From Anaeramoeba flamelloides (Eukaryota > Metamonada > Anaeramoebidae), in the NCBI GenBank assembly GCA_027625915.1, contig JANTQA010000051.1:4960501-5024500 (forward strand): DNA of 64,000 bases, given 5' to 3'. The position numbers and the translations under genes were made by a program. Positions within the stretch are counted from its first letter, which is position 1. Each line of letters opens with the position of its first letter. Below, one piece after another: positions 49,245-61,500 of the stretch. Below the pieces are notes generated by a model. It had not been told where the DNA came from. It saw nothing but the letters and a program-made list of their open reading frames with translations, and searched no databases.

Positions 49245-52200
49245 TATATTTTTGATATGTAAAAATAATAATTTTTACAATTATCTAAAAGTTATTTATT
49301 TAATTTTTTGAATGTCCAATATCAGGAATTGATAAAAAAATTATAATAATATTCATAATTATTCAAGAATAAGGGATTTAATCGAATCAAAAAATACTAG
49401 AATAATCTTTCAAACTAAAATAATTTATTAAAAATTATATATTTTGGAATTTGGTTGGGATAGGAAAAACATTGATGAAAAAAACTTAAAAAAAGTTAAA
49501 GATAACTTTTAAAAAATAAAAGGTATTGATAGTCAAAAAATACTTGCCAATGGGATAAAATTACAAATATTTCAATAAATATTATATATTATTTTATGTG
49601 TTGATGATAATTTATCGAATCAAAAATAATTTAACTGTATTTGGGTTTATAGAAATAAAAAAAGCAATCAAAATTTTAAAAATAAATACACACTCTCGAT
49701 GAATAATTAACAAAATGGCTGCACAATTCCACCAAGTCGAAAATTCAATCAATAAATGAATATTTAAAATCAAAAAGAAAATAGTAATTCTTGACTGTAA
49801 ATTATATCAAAAAAATTAAACTTTTCAATAAAAATAATGAAAATAAAAATTAGAAAATAGAAAAATTTAAAATTATTAAAACAAAATCTAAACTAATTTA
49901 GACAAAATTTAATAAGAAATATTTATGTGTGAAAATTTCAATATTAAAAAAAAATATTTTATATAATGATAATATCAATTAACATTTGTGTCATAGATTA
50001 CTTAGAAGTGCCTTCAAGAACTTAGTTTTTTTATTTTAAAAGATCTAAATTTTATATCGTTTTACTAATCAACTTTCTATTTGTCAAATAGAAAAAAGAA
50101 AAGAAAAAACAAAATGAAAGCTATAATTTTTCCATTGAGTGGTTTATATGATATAAATATTTATTTGGATTTAATTGAATCTCAACAATTCTCAAATTTT
50201 AATAATTAATTAATAGGTTTTAAAATGATTCTTTGGTATATAATGGATATTAACATAAAAAAAAATATATATAGGGTTTTTTTTCTTGGTATTTTAATTT
50301 AGTGGGTTTTTTTTCATCTTTTGGTGTGTTTGTATTTGCTTCTTTTTATAAAATTTTAGTCTTTAAAAAGATCATCAAAAAATACTTTTTTTTTTGAAGA
50401 TAAATCTAAAATAAAGCTGCTACAAGGATTTACAAGTCAAAAAATTGTTGAAGTGTACTATTTATCTTCGGAGATTCAGAAGAAACTGAAAATCCTCTAA
50501 TATTTTATTAATTTATAACCTTTGGCGAGTAAATTCTTATTCATCATTTGGTACTGAAAATTACAATCCAAAAAATATTGGAAAACCCTTTTTTCAAAAA
50601 AAAAAAGTTGGTTCTCAGAAATTAGATCACACTTGCTTTGGAAGAATATTTGTTGTGTTTTGTTTTACACAGGCGTACCTAAAACCCTTTCACAAATAAA
50701 AAAAAATTCTTTTTTCTTTCTTCCTTTCTTAATACAAAAAATATTTAAGTAACAAATTCTATATATCAAGTCAAACATATTTTAAATCTAAACTCCTTGA
50801 GATTGTGAATAAGTTATTAATTATGAAAAGAAATTTTTTTAAAATTTTTGGTATTTTTTTCAATTTTATAAATGTTTCTATTTTTTTTAATTTCAAATTT
50901 TTTAAACAAAATAAATGATAATTTTGAAATATATTTTTGTAAAAAAAAACAAAAATTATTACAAAAAATTGATTTAGGAAGTGAGTAGATTATACCATTT
51001 CATTGAATTTTAATTGTGTGAACATTACTGAAAAATATTTTTGAGTGTCACCAGATATTGAAACTTGGAAACCAAAATCACATCACTACTCTATTTGTGA
51101 AAAAAAGCAAAAGTAATTCAGAGTTGAATCTTTACATTTTCCTTTTTTTTTTGAACATTAATTTTTGATTAAATTTTTAATTTTATTAAATTTGGTTTTT
51201 GGGTATAGAGATGTGTTTATATGAACGATTGAAATCAATCAAACAGTAAACCCAAAAATATACCCCAAGAGATGTGTATTTGAAACAAATATTTTCTTTT
51301 TGAAGACCAAACACGAAAGATCCCCTTTCCAAATAAATATTTTGAAATCAAAAATGAAAAAAAAAATCGATAAAAGCCTATTTTCAAAGATTTTTTTTCC
51401 TAATCTTCTTGATTTACATGAAAATAAACTATTTTTTTTCTTGAATTTCTCGCCCCACTACTATTTATTATTATTATTCAAAAAATTTTGTGACAATTTT
51501 GCTTTCAAAATTCTTTTTTCAAATATTTTTATTACCGAAAACCAAAATAAATAATACTATTTCAAAGATTAAAAAAGAGGGCTTAAATTCATGGAATCAA
51601 AAAACAGTTACAAAGATTTCAAATCAAAATAATTAAAAATTCAAGAAAAAATTTCAATCAAATTCAGAATTATTTTGAGGTTCTCATTTTAATGGAAAAT
51701 AAATAATGATAAAAGTAAACAAATTTTTAGAGAAACCCTTATTCTTTAGAAAAATAAAAAAATTATCTGATTTTCTTGAACAAAAACTAGAATTAGATAA
51801 AATAAATGAAAATAGGATTTATAAATATATTTTGGAAATTCTTTAGAAATAAACAATAATTTGTTTATCAAAAATTTTACCAACAAAAATGTTTTTCATA
51901 AAGAATTAAAAATAAAACCAAAGAAAGAATTAGTAATTGTATTAAATGTTATAGATAAGATCAAGTAATAACTGATTTTTATTTATTTTTTTTTGATCTT
52001 TTAGATTTCCTATTTTTTTTGTTGATATGAAAATATCTTATACTAGGATATATTCCACTCTAGTATTTATTAAAATATTAATATATTTGACAAAAGAAAT
52101 GATTTGAAGAATTCATTTTCATATAAAGGGTGGCACTCAAAAAATGAAAAATGTATTACCACCTTAAAAACAAAAAATTTTAAACAAATTTCATTTCAAA

Positions 52201-53220
52201 TTAATAACTTTCTCACAATATCAAGGAGTTTACATTCAAAATACTGATAATTGCAAAATATAACGATCAAAATTTTCATTCAGCTTTCTTAAAAAATCAC
52301 AGACCAAGAATTAAAATAAATCATCAAAGTCTCCCAATTCTAAAAGACGTCAAATGAATAATTTAAACTGATTTTAAGAATATAAAATTGGAAATGTTAC
52401 ATGATTTAACAAATCTTTTTTTGGAAAGCTGAATGATAATTTTGTTCCATTTATTTTACAGCAAATAGTATTTGTGAAATTGATATATACTATTAGGTGA
52501 ATTAATTCATTTTTGTATCAAGAAAGGAAGAAAAAAAAAGCACCTCTTTTATTTTAGAAAGGGTGTTATGCTCTTAACACCTTTAGGTGTCCTACTGTAC
52601 TTATTGTATATTGTTCGTTTCATTGATCATTTGTGTAGAGGCTTTTTAGAAAATTGAAATAGAGGTTTTGTTTCCAAACACTAGTTATTTTACAAAGTCT
52701 GAACGGATTATTTTAACAACAGTACGATCTTTCCAATAAAAACATTTGAAAAAAAAAAAAAGTTTTTTCAAAAATGGTGGAGTTGCAGTTTTCAGTCTCA
52801 AATGATGTATAAGAATTTACTCATTGAAATTTCAAATTCCTCACAAATTGAACTTTTTAGATCTTCTGAATCACAGAATTTAAAAACAAGAACACTTCAA
52901 CAATTTTTTGGCTTGTAAATACTTTTGGTGGCTTTATTTTAGATTGTCCTTTCAAGACGTTTTGTACCAATAAAAAAATTCTTTTGCTTCCTGTCAAACA
53001 TAATTAAAAAACAAAATTTGTTTTTGAAAAATTATTCAATAAGGTGTTTGAAAAAGCTGAAAAAAATGAAAAAATAGATTCCATTGGAAAGATTTTCATA
53101 ATATTCGTTCAATTTTGTTTTTTTTTGGATTGTTTTATTCTCAAAGATTGAATCATTTTGAAAACTTGGTTTTGACTTCATTTTTTATCTTTTTATTACA
53201 AAAAAATAAGTTGTTTCTAA
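49245..53220. other. Long spacer upstream of Kelch-BTB gene 2
   Basis: Non-coding, AT-rich. It contains copy 1 of a dispersed repeat (50060-50345), a short GTGCC...AACTTAG fragment of the composite palindrome family near 50009-50025, and otherwise no recognised element. A frame at 51300-51554 is Lys/Phe-rich and was not called. The last few hundred bases should hold the promoter of the gene at 53221. Confidence 0.45.
50060..50345 (+). repeat. Dispersed repeat, family H, copy 1
   Basis: Clear direct similarity to 58228-58525: ACTAATCAACTTTC, AAATATTTATTTGGATTTAA, TATAATGGAT, AACATAAA and GGTGTGTTTGTATTTGCTTC. No coding content. It may be the remains of a non-autonomous element of unknown class. 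Confidence 0.75.
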
Positions 53221-56200
53221 ATGGCGCTTTCCAATAAATTATTTCAGTTTGAACAGTTCAGTTCATTTAGTGATATGACAAAAAGAAATTATGTTTCTTC
53301 TAGTATTTGGAAGAACAAACTTTATGTTTTTGGAGGGATCGATACACTTAACTCTTCTCGTTTTAATGACATTGATGTTTTTGATTTTTCAACTTTGAAA
53401 TGGTCAAGACTTGAAACCGAAGGTGAAAAACCTGTCAAAAGAAGTACACCATCGGCTGTCATATACAACAGTTATCTGTACATTTTTGGTGGCTATTCGG
53501 GATCGATGTTAGACGATTTATGGAGAATTAATGTCGAAGATAGCAAACCCAAATGGGAAAAGCTCATAACAAAGGGAGACAAACCAAAAGGGACTTCTTG
53601 TAATTCAGTAGCACTTTATAAAGGATCAATTTATATTTTTGGTGGTGATAGGTTTGTTAATCATTTTTTTTCTCTTTTCTTGTTTTTTTTTTTTTTTTTT
53701 TTTTTTGTTCTATTTTAAAACCTCAATAACTAATTCATAAGAAATTCACCTTAGAGGATATTTAGTCCAGTTAGTTTTTCATTAAAGCCATTTATTAGTC
53801 CAGAGGTATGAATAAACCAACAAAACTCAATAATTTTTCCATAAATCGATACGACTCCACTAGTATGAAAAAATAAAATTGAAAAAAAAAAGTTAGACAA
53901 AACTACAACATCATTTATCATTTCACCCTTTTTAATCTGGTTTGTTCACAATATAATCAACATTCCAGTCCTAAAAAATCTTGAGGCTGTTGTATTTATT
54001 GTTGTTAATAGTATTACGATTTTGAAAAGTCTCTAGTCTAGAAAAAAAGGTCTATTTTGGGTAAAAAATTTTAAATGGATGTGACAATGAATTTCCTTTA
54101 AACTCAACTTGAGGGATATTTTTTGAATAGATAATAACAAATAGTTTTGAAAACACTCTACTCATTTAAAAAAACTCAAACACAGAAGAAAAATAACTGA
54201 TGATAAATATTGAGAGTGTTCGTAGAGTGCCGTAGAGTGCCTAGGTTTTTTTTACTTTTCGAAATAAACCGAAAATTTGTTAAAATTTTCTGTTTATTTC
54301 AAAAAGTAAAAAAAACCTAGAACACTTCACAAATAAACAGAAAACTCAAGAAAAGCTAAAGGCGGTTTTTTTTACTTTTTGAAATAAACCGAAAATTTCT
54401 CAAATTTTCTGTTTATTTCAAAAATTAAAAAAAACCTAACGGAAGTGTCCTTGGTTTTCCAGAATTCAAAAGAATTGAGAAAAATCTATGATTTTACTCT
54501 ATTCTTTTAAATTCTGGAAAACCTAACGGAAAATCAAAGAAAAAATATTTTTTCCAATTTAAAAGAACAAATAATTCTTTAATAGTCAAAATGATTGATT
54601 CCCTATTTGAAAGATATTCATCAGATTTAAAATACTATTAAAATATAATAAAATTGCCTCTTATCTAGAAGCAAAAAATATTCAAATTTTTTACTATTAA
54701 ATTGAAAAAAAATATTAATAGAACTTGGAAAATTGGATTTTCCAACTTAAATTGTAAAATATCTTTAAAAATATTTTTTGATCAAAGATCCTTTATTAGC
54801 CATTAGTCTTTATTCTAATTGAAGTTATTAAAAAGGGTAAAATTAGCAAATATTTAATTTTTTTATGAAAAAATTTTTTCATGATCGTGTCTTGATTTCT
54901 TCTTTGTGTTAGTGGGAATTTACAAAAGAACAATAAAATAAAAATCAAAAATATACCCCATTTTTCTCAAAAATAATTTATTTTAAGGGAATAGTAAACT
55001 AAAAAAAATCTTCAAGTAAATTTACTTACAAATTAAAAAAAATTTTACCAGTATCTTGAAATTTCAAAATAAAGTAAAAATCTGATAACTACAAGACAAA
55101 AGTTAGTTTTCATACAATTTTCAGAAATGAATTATTGTTTTTAAAAGTCATCTATTTTTCTCATTTTTGAATAGTTCAAAATCCAACATATTTATGAATT
55201 ATTTAAAAAAAAATATTTTCTTTGAAAGAAGATTGAAATCTTATTTCCTGTGAAGGAAGTGTACAAAAATACACTTTAAAAATGAAACAATTAAGTTTTG
55301 GAATAACCCAGTATAAAAAAATATACTTAATCTCAAAAAAAAATACAATAATTATTTTAAACTTGTAAAAAATATAATTTTTTGATTCAAAGAACAGACC
55401 AAATCTATTTTTTCTAGGGATAAAATGAAAAAATCTCAGAAAAAGAACCAAACAATCGAATTAAAAATTCTCCGAAAATACTTTTTTAAAACCTGGAAAA
55501 TTCAACTTATAATCTAGAGTAATACTTTTTAATTTGATTATTTATAATCAGTAATTAATAACACAATCTTAATTATTTCAGTAAGTCATTAACAGCCCAA
55601 TGATCAAATGTATCAAATAGACTTTACAATTATTTCTCAATTTTGTAAAGATTTTGCAACAAATAAAACAATCCAAATGCATATTTCTAATAAAAAAAAA
55701 AAAAAATAGAGATTATCAAATAACTGATTTTAATACAAACAGTTCCTTGTTTATACTATTGATATTTGAAAAAGTATATTGACAAGTCTTTTAAATTTCT
55801 TGAAATTTAAAAAATATTTGTGAATAAAATAAATGTTCAAATTTTTTAGATCTTAAAGGATACAATATTTGATTTATTTTTATTGTATTTTAAAATAAGA
55901 TTAAAGACACAACGTTAATTGTTCATAAAGACTCTCAGAAATAACAAAAAGTGATATTTCTTCAAAATTAAATTTTTTTGCAAATTTTTATTTTTCAATT
56001 TGATTCAAAAACCCAAACAAAAAAGAAATATCAGATCTTTTGACTGAAAATTTCATTGGAATAAAAATGAATTCTTTTAAAAATGATAACTTATTTCTCT
56101 AAAGTTGACAAATGAAGTTGTATATCGGGTTTAATTGTATCCTTATGTAAATAATTACTCTATTACCTTTGGGAAAAAAAAATAAATAAGAGTTACTAGT

Positions 56201-58556
56201 CCCTTAATCTATTATAAAAGATGGTAAACATCTTAGTCAAAATGAAAAATTACATTTACCATAGAGGATTTGTCGATATCTTTTTCAATCCACAATAAAG
56301 TTTAAAAATCACGATTATTTTTAGAAAATCACGCTAAAGTTTCAAAAATCGCGATTAACACATAAAACCGCGATAATCGATAATATTGCGATAGTAGAAC
56401 AAATCATTACATTCTATCAAATCATGGTAAATGCCTAAATATCTCGATGATAGATACAAATCGCGAAATATTTGATAAAATCTCGTTAATTGTCTAAAAA
56501 TTGTGATAAATATCAAAATGTTGTATTAAAAAATTCATCAAATTATAAAATTAATTGTGATGAGTGTTAATTGAATTTAAGGCTAACTTAATGATATTTT
56601 TAAAAAGAAAATTGTTTGATCAAAAAATAGATCATTGAAAAAAAAAAAATTATTCTTTTACCTAAAACCCCAAAAAACTCGAAAAAAGAAAACCCAAGAA
56701 AAAAACATAAAACTTAAAACGAAAATTATTGAAAAAATAAAAATAATAATAAAAGAGAAAAATACTCAAGTTCTACTAGCTAGCATAAATTACAAATACA
56801 TATACAAGTCAATGAATAAGTTTTTAAAAAATTGCTTTCATATAAGTGCAATGGGTTTCGATTCAATCACAGCTACAAAAAATATATAAATAATTAAAAT
56901 TATTTTTTAAAAAACAAGAAAATTGAAACTTATTAAATCAATCAAGGATCAGATCAAAACTTTTTATTGTATTTTTTTTTTATTTGGTTGACAGATCTAT
57001 CAATGATTTGGATCAATAACAATAAAAAAAAAAGGTAAATCATAATATCTCAGTCAATCTATTGTTGTTTTATAAATTTTTATGAATAAAAAGGCTTATC
57101 AAACTGCCAACACTTCATACATTCTTTAAAGAATGTTTTATTGGGTTAAATCATTTTTTTTTTTTGCTCTATGAAAGCTGAAAGGGGATGAATAACTTTT
57201 TAAAAGCGTTCTCAAAAACTTATATACACTGTCAATAATTTCAAAGATAGTTTGAAAAGCTTGTTTTCTTCAATTTCTTCACCTTCTTCTTATATCTTTG
57301 GATTGTACAGGAAACACATTTAGAGTTAAGAGTGTTTTTTTAAAATGGGGTTATTACTTTAAAGTTAAATAATCATAAAGAAGAAAGAGTAGTCTTCGTT
57401 CTTATGAGTTATTATTTTAAAAAACCCCTCTAAACTCTAAATGTGTTTCCTGTACAATCCAAAGATAAATAAAAGTACATCTTCTGAATGAGTTATTTTT
57501 TGTTTGATGGTAATATTAATATGGAATTTGGCCTTTGTTAAAAAAAACTGAAAATAAAAAAAAAATAATGACTTTTTGAAAGGCTGTAGTCTTACAAGCC
57601 TTTCAAACACTTGGAGACGATTTACAACCCTTTCAAACACTTTCCGACGTTTTTAAAGTGTAAAAACGCTATAAACATCTCAAATCTTTTTTTTGCTAAA
57701 TAGTCAAAAGATTTTTTTTAAGGTGATTTTACAAAAATAATTTTCTTTTTTTTTGCGATTTTGATTTAATCCAGATATTGTGATTTTTTCCAATTTTATG
57801 ATTTTTCGTAATAAAGTTGGATTAATTGCAATTTTCTTATATTATTGCAAATTTATTGCTACTATCGCAACAATGCAGGTTATTATCAAAACTTCTAATG
57901 TATCTGAAGAATTTATTTGGAACACACCTCCTTAAAATACAGATTTATTTTATTATTTCAGAACTTTTCTCAATTTAGTTCTTTTTAATTTGAAAATTCT
58001 TATAATTTTCACTGAATAAAATAACTTCCGATGAAATAATAATAAAATAAAAACAAAAATAAAATAAAATAATTCACGAAACTTTTTTTTACTTTTTGTA
58101 TTCTGTTTTACCAGTCTTTTTATGATTACAAATTTTTTAGTAAATTTTGGAAAGTTATATTTTACAATCTAATACTATTAAACTTGTTTTTTTTTTTTTG
58201 AGCTTAAAAGCACACAATTTGCTATTTTTTTACTAATCAACTTTCAATTTGTCAAAAAGAAAAAAAAAAATGAAAAACCAAAATAAAATCTTCTATTTTT
58301 CCTTTTAGTGGCTTACATGATGTAAATATTTATTTGGATTTAATTAAATCTCCACAAAATTCAAAATTTAATAATCAACTAATTGGTTTTCAAAATAATT
58401 TGATAGAATATAATGGATCCTTAACATAAATAAATATATGTAGGGTTTTTTTTTTTTTTTCTTGAGATTTTAGTTTACAACATTTTTTTTAAATTTTGGT
58501 GTGTTTGTATTTGCTTCTTTTCAGTAATAATTTATAACTTGAGAAAGGAATCAAAA

Positions 58557-58597
<41 letters not shown>

Positions 58598-61500
58598 CTG
58601 TCTAGTATTTTACAAATAAATTCTTTTTTAATTCCCTAGAACAAAATTCAATAAATTTAAAATGTACTTTAACAATCAGAAAAATATGAATAAAAACTGA
58701 TTTCAGTGAATTATTTCAACTTTTTAATTTCATTTTGATTAATTCCAAAAATTTAATTTTTGGATTTTTTTTGTAAACACTAATTTTATTTTTGCTCTTT
58801 AATGATAATGAACCAGAAAAATAGATTTTTCAAAATTTTAACTTTCTTTAATTGTTTTTTCATCATTGAATTTCAAAATTTTTTATTGTATTTCTCAAAG
58901 TAGAATCATAAAATTTTTTTAAAAAATAATTGTTCATATATAATTAGTAATTAATATTTTAGTTTTGTAGTTTTGAATGGCAATTATTTTTAAATTATTT
59001 TTTAAAAAAATTTTATGATTCTACTTTGAGAAATACAATAAAAAATTTTGAAATTCAATGATGAAAAAACAATTAAAGAAAGTTAAAATTTTGAAAAATC
59101 TATTTTTCTGGTTCATTATCATTAAAGAGCAAAAAAAAATATAGAATAGAATTTTTACGTGAAAAATACAATTTAAAATAAGATCATATATTTATAATTA
59201 TTGGTATTTTATTTACCTTATTGTTTTTTAATAGATTGTTTTTTTTTTAAAAAAAGATATTTTAACTGTTAATTTTTAAATATGATTTAATTTAAATTTA
59301 TATTGAAATGTTCTGGGAAACTAATATGTAAATCAATTTGTATCAAATTTATTTACAAAATTAATTTTTTTTTATTTTTTAAATCAAATATTTCACTCAA
59401 TTGTTTACTCATAATTTAAACTTTTAAATCAGTAAAAAAATTTGATTTATTAAAAAGATGAGAGTTACTATTATTTTCAAATCACAAAAACAAATGTATA
59501 GCCTTAATAAATAAGGCTAGTAGTTTTCGGTGTAGTAAAATATCAAAGTCATCTATACTTATTACTTTAAAAAATTTGTCGAAAACAATTTTTTTTCAAT
59601 GTATTTGAGTGGAAAATGTCACTCCTAGGCGCAAGTGACCTGGTTTTGAGTAGGTCAAAAAGTAATTTTTTTTTGTTAATTTTAAATGTTTTTTTGATAA
59701 AATCCTCCCCCAACATCCCATTCTAAACCATTCTAACTTGTCTACGCACGCGTACACACCTTCATACGTATCCCCACATGAGATAAATCCATTTCAACAT
59801 TTTCGAAATTGAATCGACATTCAACAGTTTTCAACATTGAATTGTCAATGCCATAAATTAAAAGAATTCTAAATATTTTTCGAATGAAAAAATTCTTTTT
59901 TTTATTTATTTATTTATTTCGAGAAAGGAGCAATTAAAAAAAATTATCAAATAAAAAAAAAAGAGGAAAATTAATTAAAATATATATAAAAAATATACTA
60001 TCATTTTCATGGCCAAATAGAAACTATCCGCTGTCGTTAGGTTTTTCAGGATTTGAAAGAATTGAGTTAAATCCTTGATTTTAATAAATTCTTTCTAAAT
60101 TCTGGAAAATCGTTGTTAGCTTTTTTTTAATTTCAAAAATTAAAAAAAAATGCCGTTAGGTTTTCTTGAGTTTTCTGTTAATTTGGAAAATCGATAGATT
60201 TTCGTTAGGTTTTTTTGAGTTTTCTATTTTATTTGTAAAATAAATAGATTTTCGTTAGGTTTTTTTTACTTTTTGAAATAAACCGAAAATTTATTAAAAT
60301 TTTCTGTTTATTTCAAAAAGTAAAAAAAACCTAGAACACTTTTACAAATAAAATAGAAAACCTCAAAAAAACCTAGAACACTTTACAAATAAAACAAAAA
60401 ACCTCAAAAAACCGCCGTTAGGTTTTCCATAATTTAAAAGAATTGTGTTAAATCTTTGATTTTACTCTATTCTTTTGAATTCTGGAAAACCTAGGTACTT
60501 GACGGCACTCTACGGAACTTGACGACACGTCCCCTGAAACGGGAGGAGTAAAAACCCCAATAGAAAGATTATCGATTACATATAAAAATTCCACAATCCG
60601 TGATTAATAATTGGTATTCCACGACTCTCAAAAAAATTCTTTTTTTTTTTTTTATTATTTTTTGACAAAAGTCAATTTACTCTTTATTATAACACAGTGC
60701 ATAAAATAGACATTTCAGAAAATTCTGATTATGAATGGAAATTATTAAAGCCAAAAAATAATTCTGCACCAAGGGCAAGATCTTCAAGTGCTATGGTTGT
60801 ATATAAAGATAGTTTAATAATCTTTGGTGGTTCGTCTCCAAATAACCATAATGATATTTGGAGTTTTAATATTGAAGAACAAACATGGGAAGAAATACAC
60901 CCAAAAACAGAAGTAAAACCGGCAAGAAGGGTAGGCCACGGTCTCTTTTGTGTTCGTGATAAAATGTACCTCTTTAATGGCTATGGGGAACAAATATATC
61001 ACGAATTATATGAATTTGATTTAATAAAAAAAACTTGGAAGAAACTTAAAACACGTGGTGAATTCTCTGAGAGATATTATTTTGCAACTAGTTTCAATAT
61101 GAATGATTATCGTGCGTGGTTTTTTGGTGGTAGCGGTGACTCGAGCAATAAATTATTAACAATTAAATGCCTCGATCCATATTATGAAGATTCAAGACAA
61201 TTGTTTCTAGATCAAGAATTTTGTGACATTACATTCCAAACATTAGAAAATCAAAAAATTGGTGCTCATAAACTTATTTTAAACAAACGGTGTGGTGATA
61301 TTATGGAGAAAATTCCAGAAACTTTTGAATACCAACCAATGAAATTGTGTAAGGCGTTTTTACACTTTGTTTACACAAATAGTGTTGAGGGTTTATCAAT
61401 AGAGGAATCTGAAAAGCTTTTACAAATGGCCCAAAGTATTGAATATTTTGAATTGGTTGAATATCTGTCCAATTTTGATGAAATAGTTGATGTAACACCC

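Larger units (their letters stand above)
53652..60671 (+). other. 7-kb intron of Kelch-BTB gene 2, filled with repeats
   Basis: It holds two composite palindrome clusters (54211-54538, 60030-60530), a hairpin at 57294-57466, a possible element with TCGCGAT-type ends (about 56320-57870), copy 2 of repeat family H, and a perfect 143-bp inverted repeat (58788-59136). No internal gene was recognised; frames at 55203-55451, 56635-56889 and 57437-57640 look like noise. Confidence 0.7.

Noticed and set aside
13213-60530. GTTAGG words as interstitial telomere repeats
   Set aside because: They occur once per module border and not in tandem, so they mark palindrome ends rather than telomeric tracts.
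60697-60699. GTG as a start codon for the second half of Kelch-BTB 2
   Set aside because: The frame is open upstream to a good acceptor, the upstream residues complete a Kelch blade, and non-ATG starts are unlikely here.
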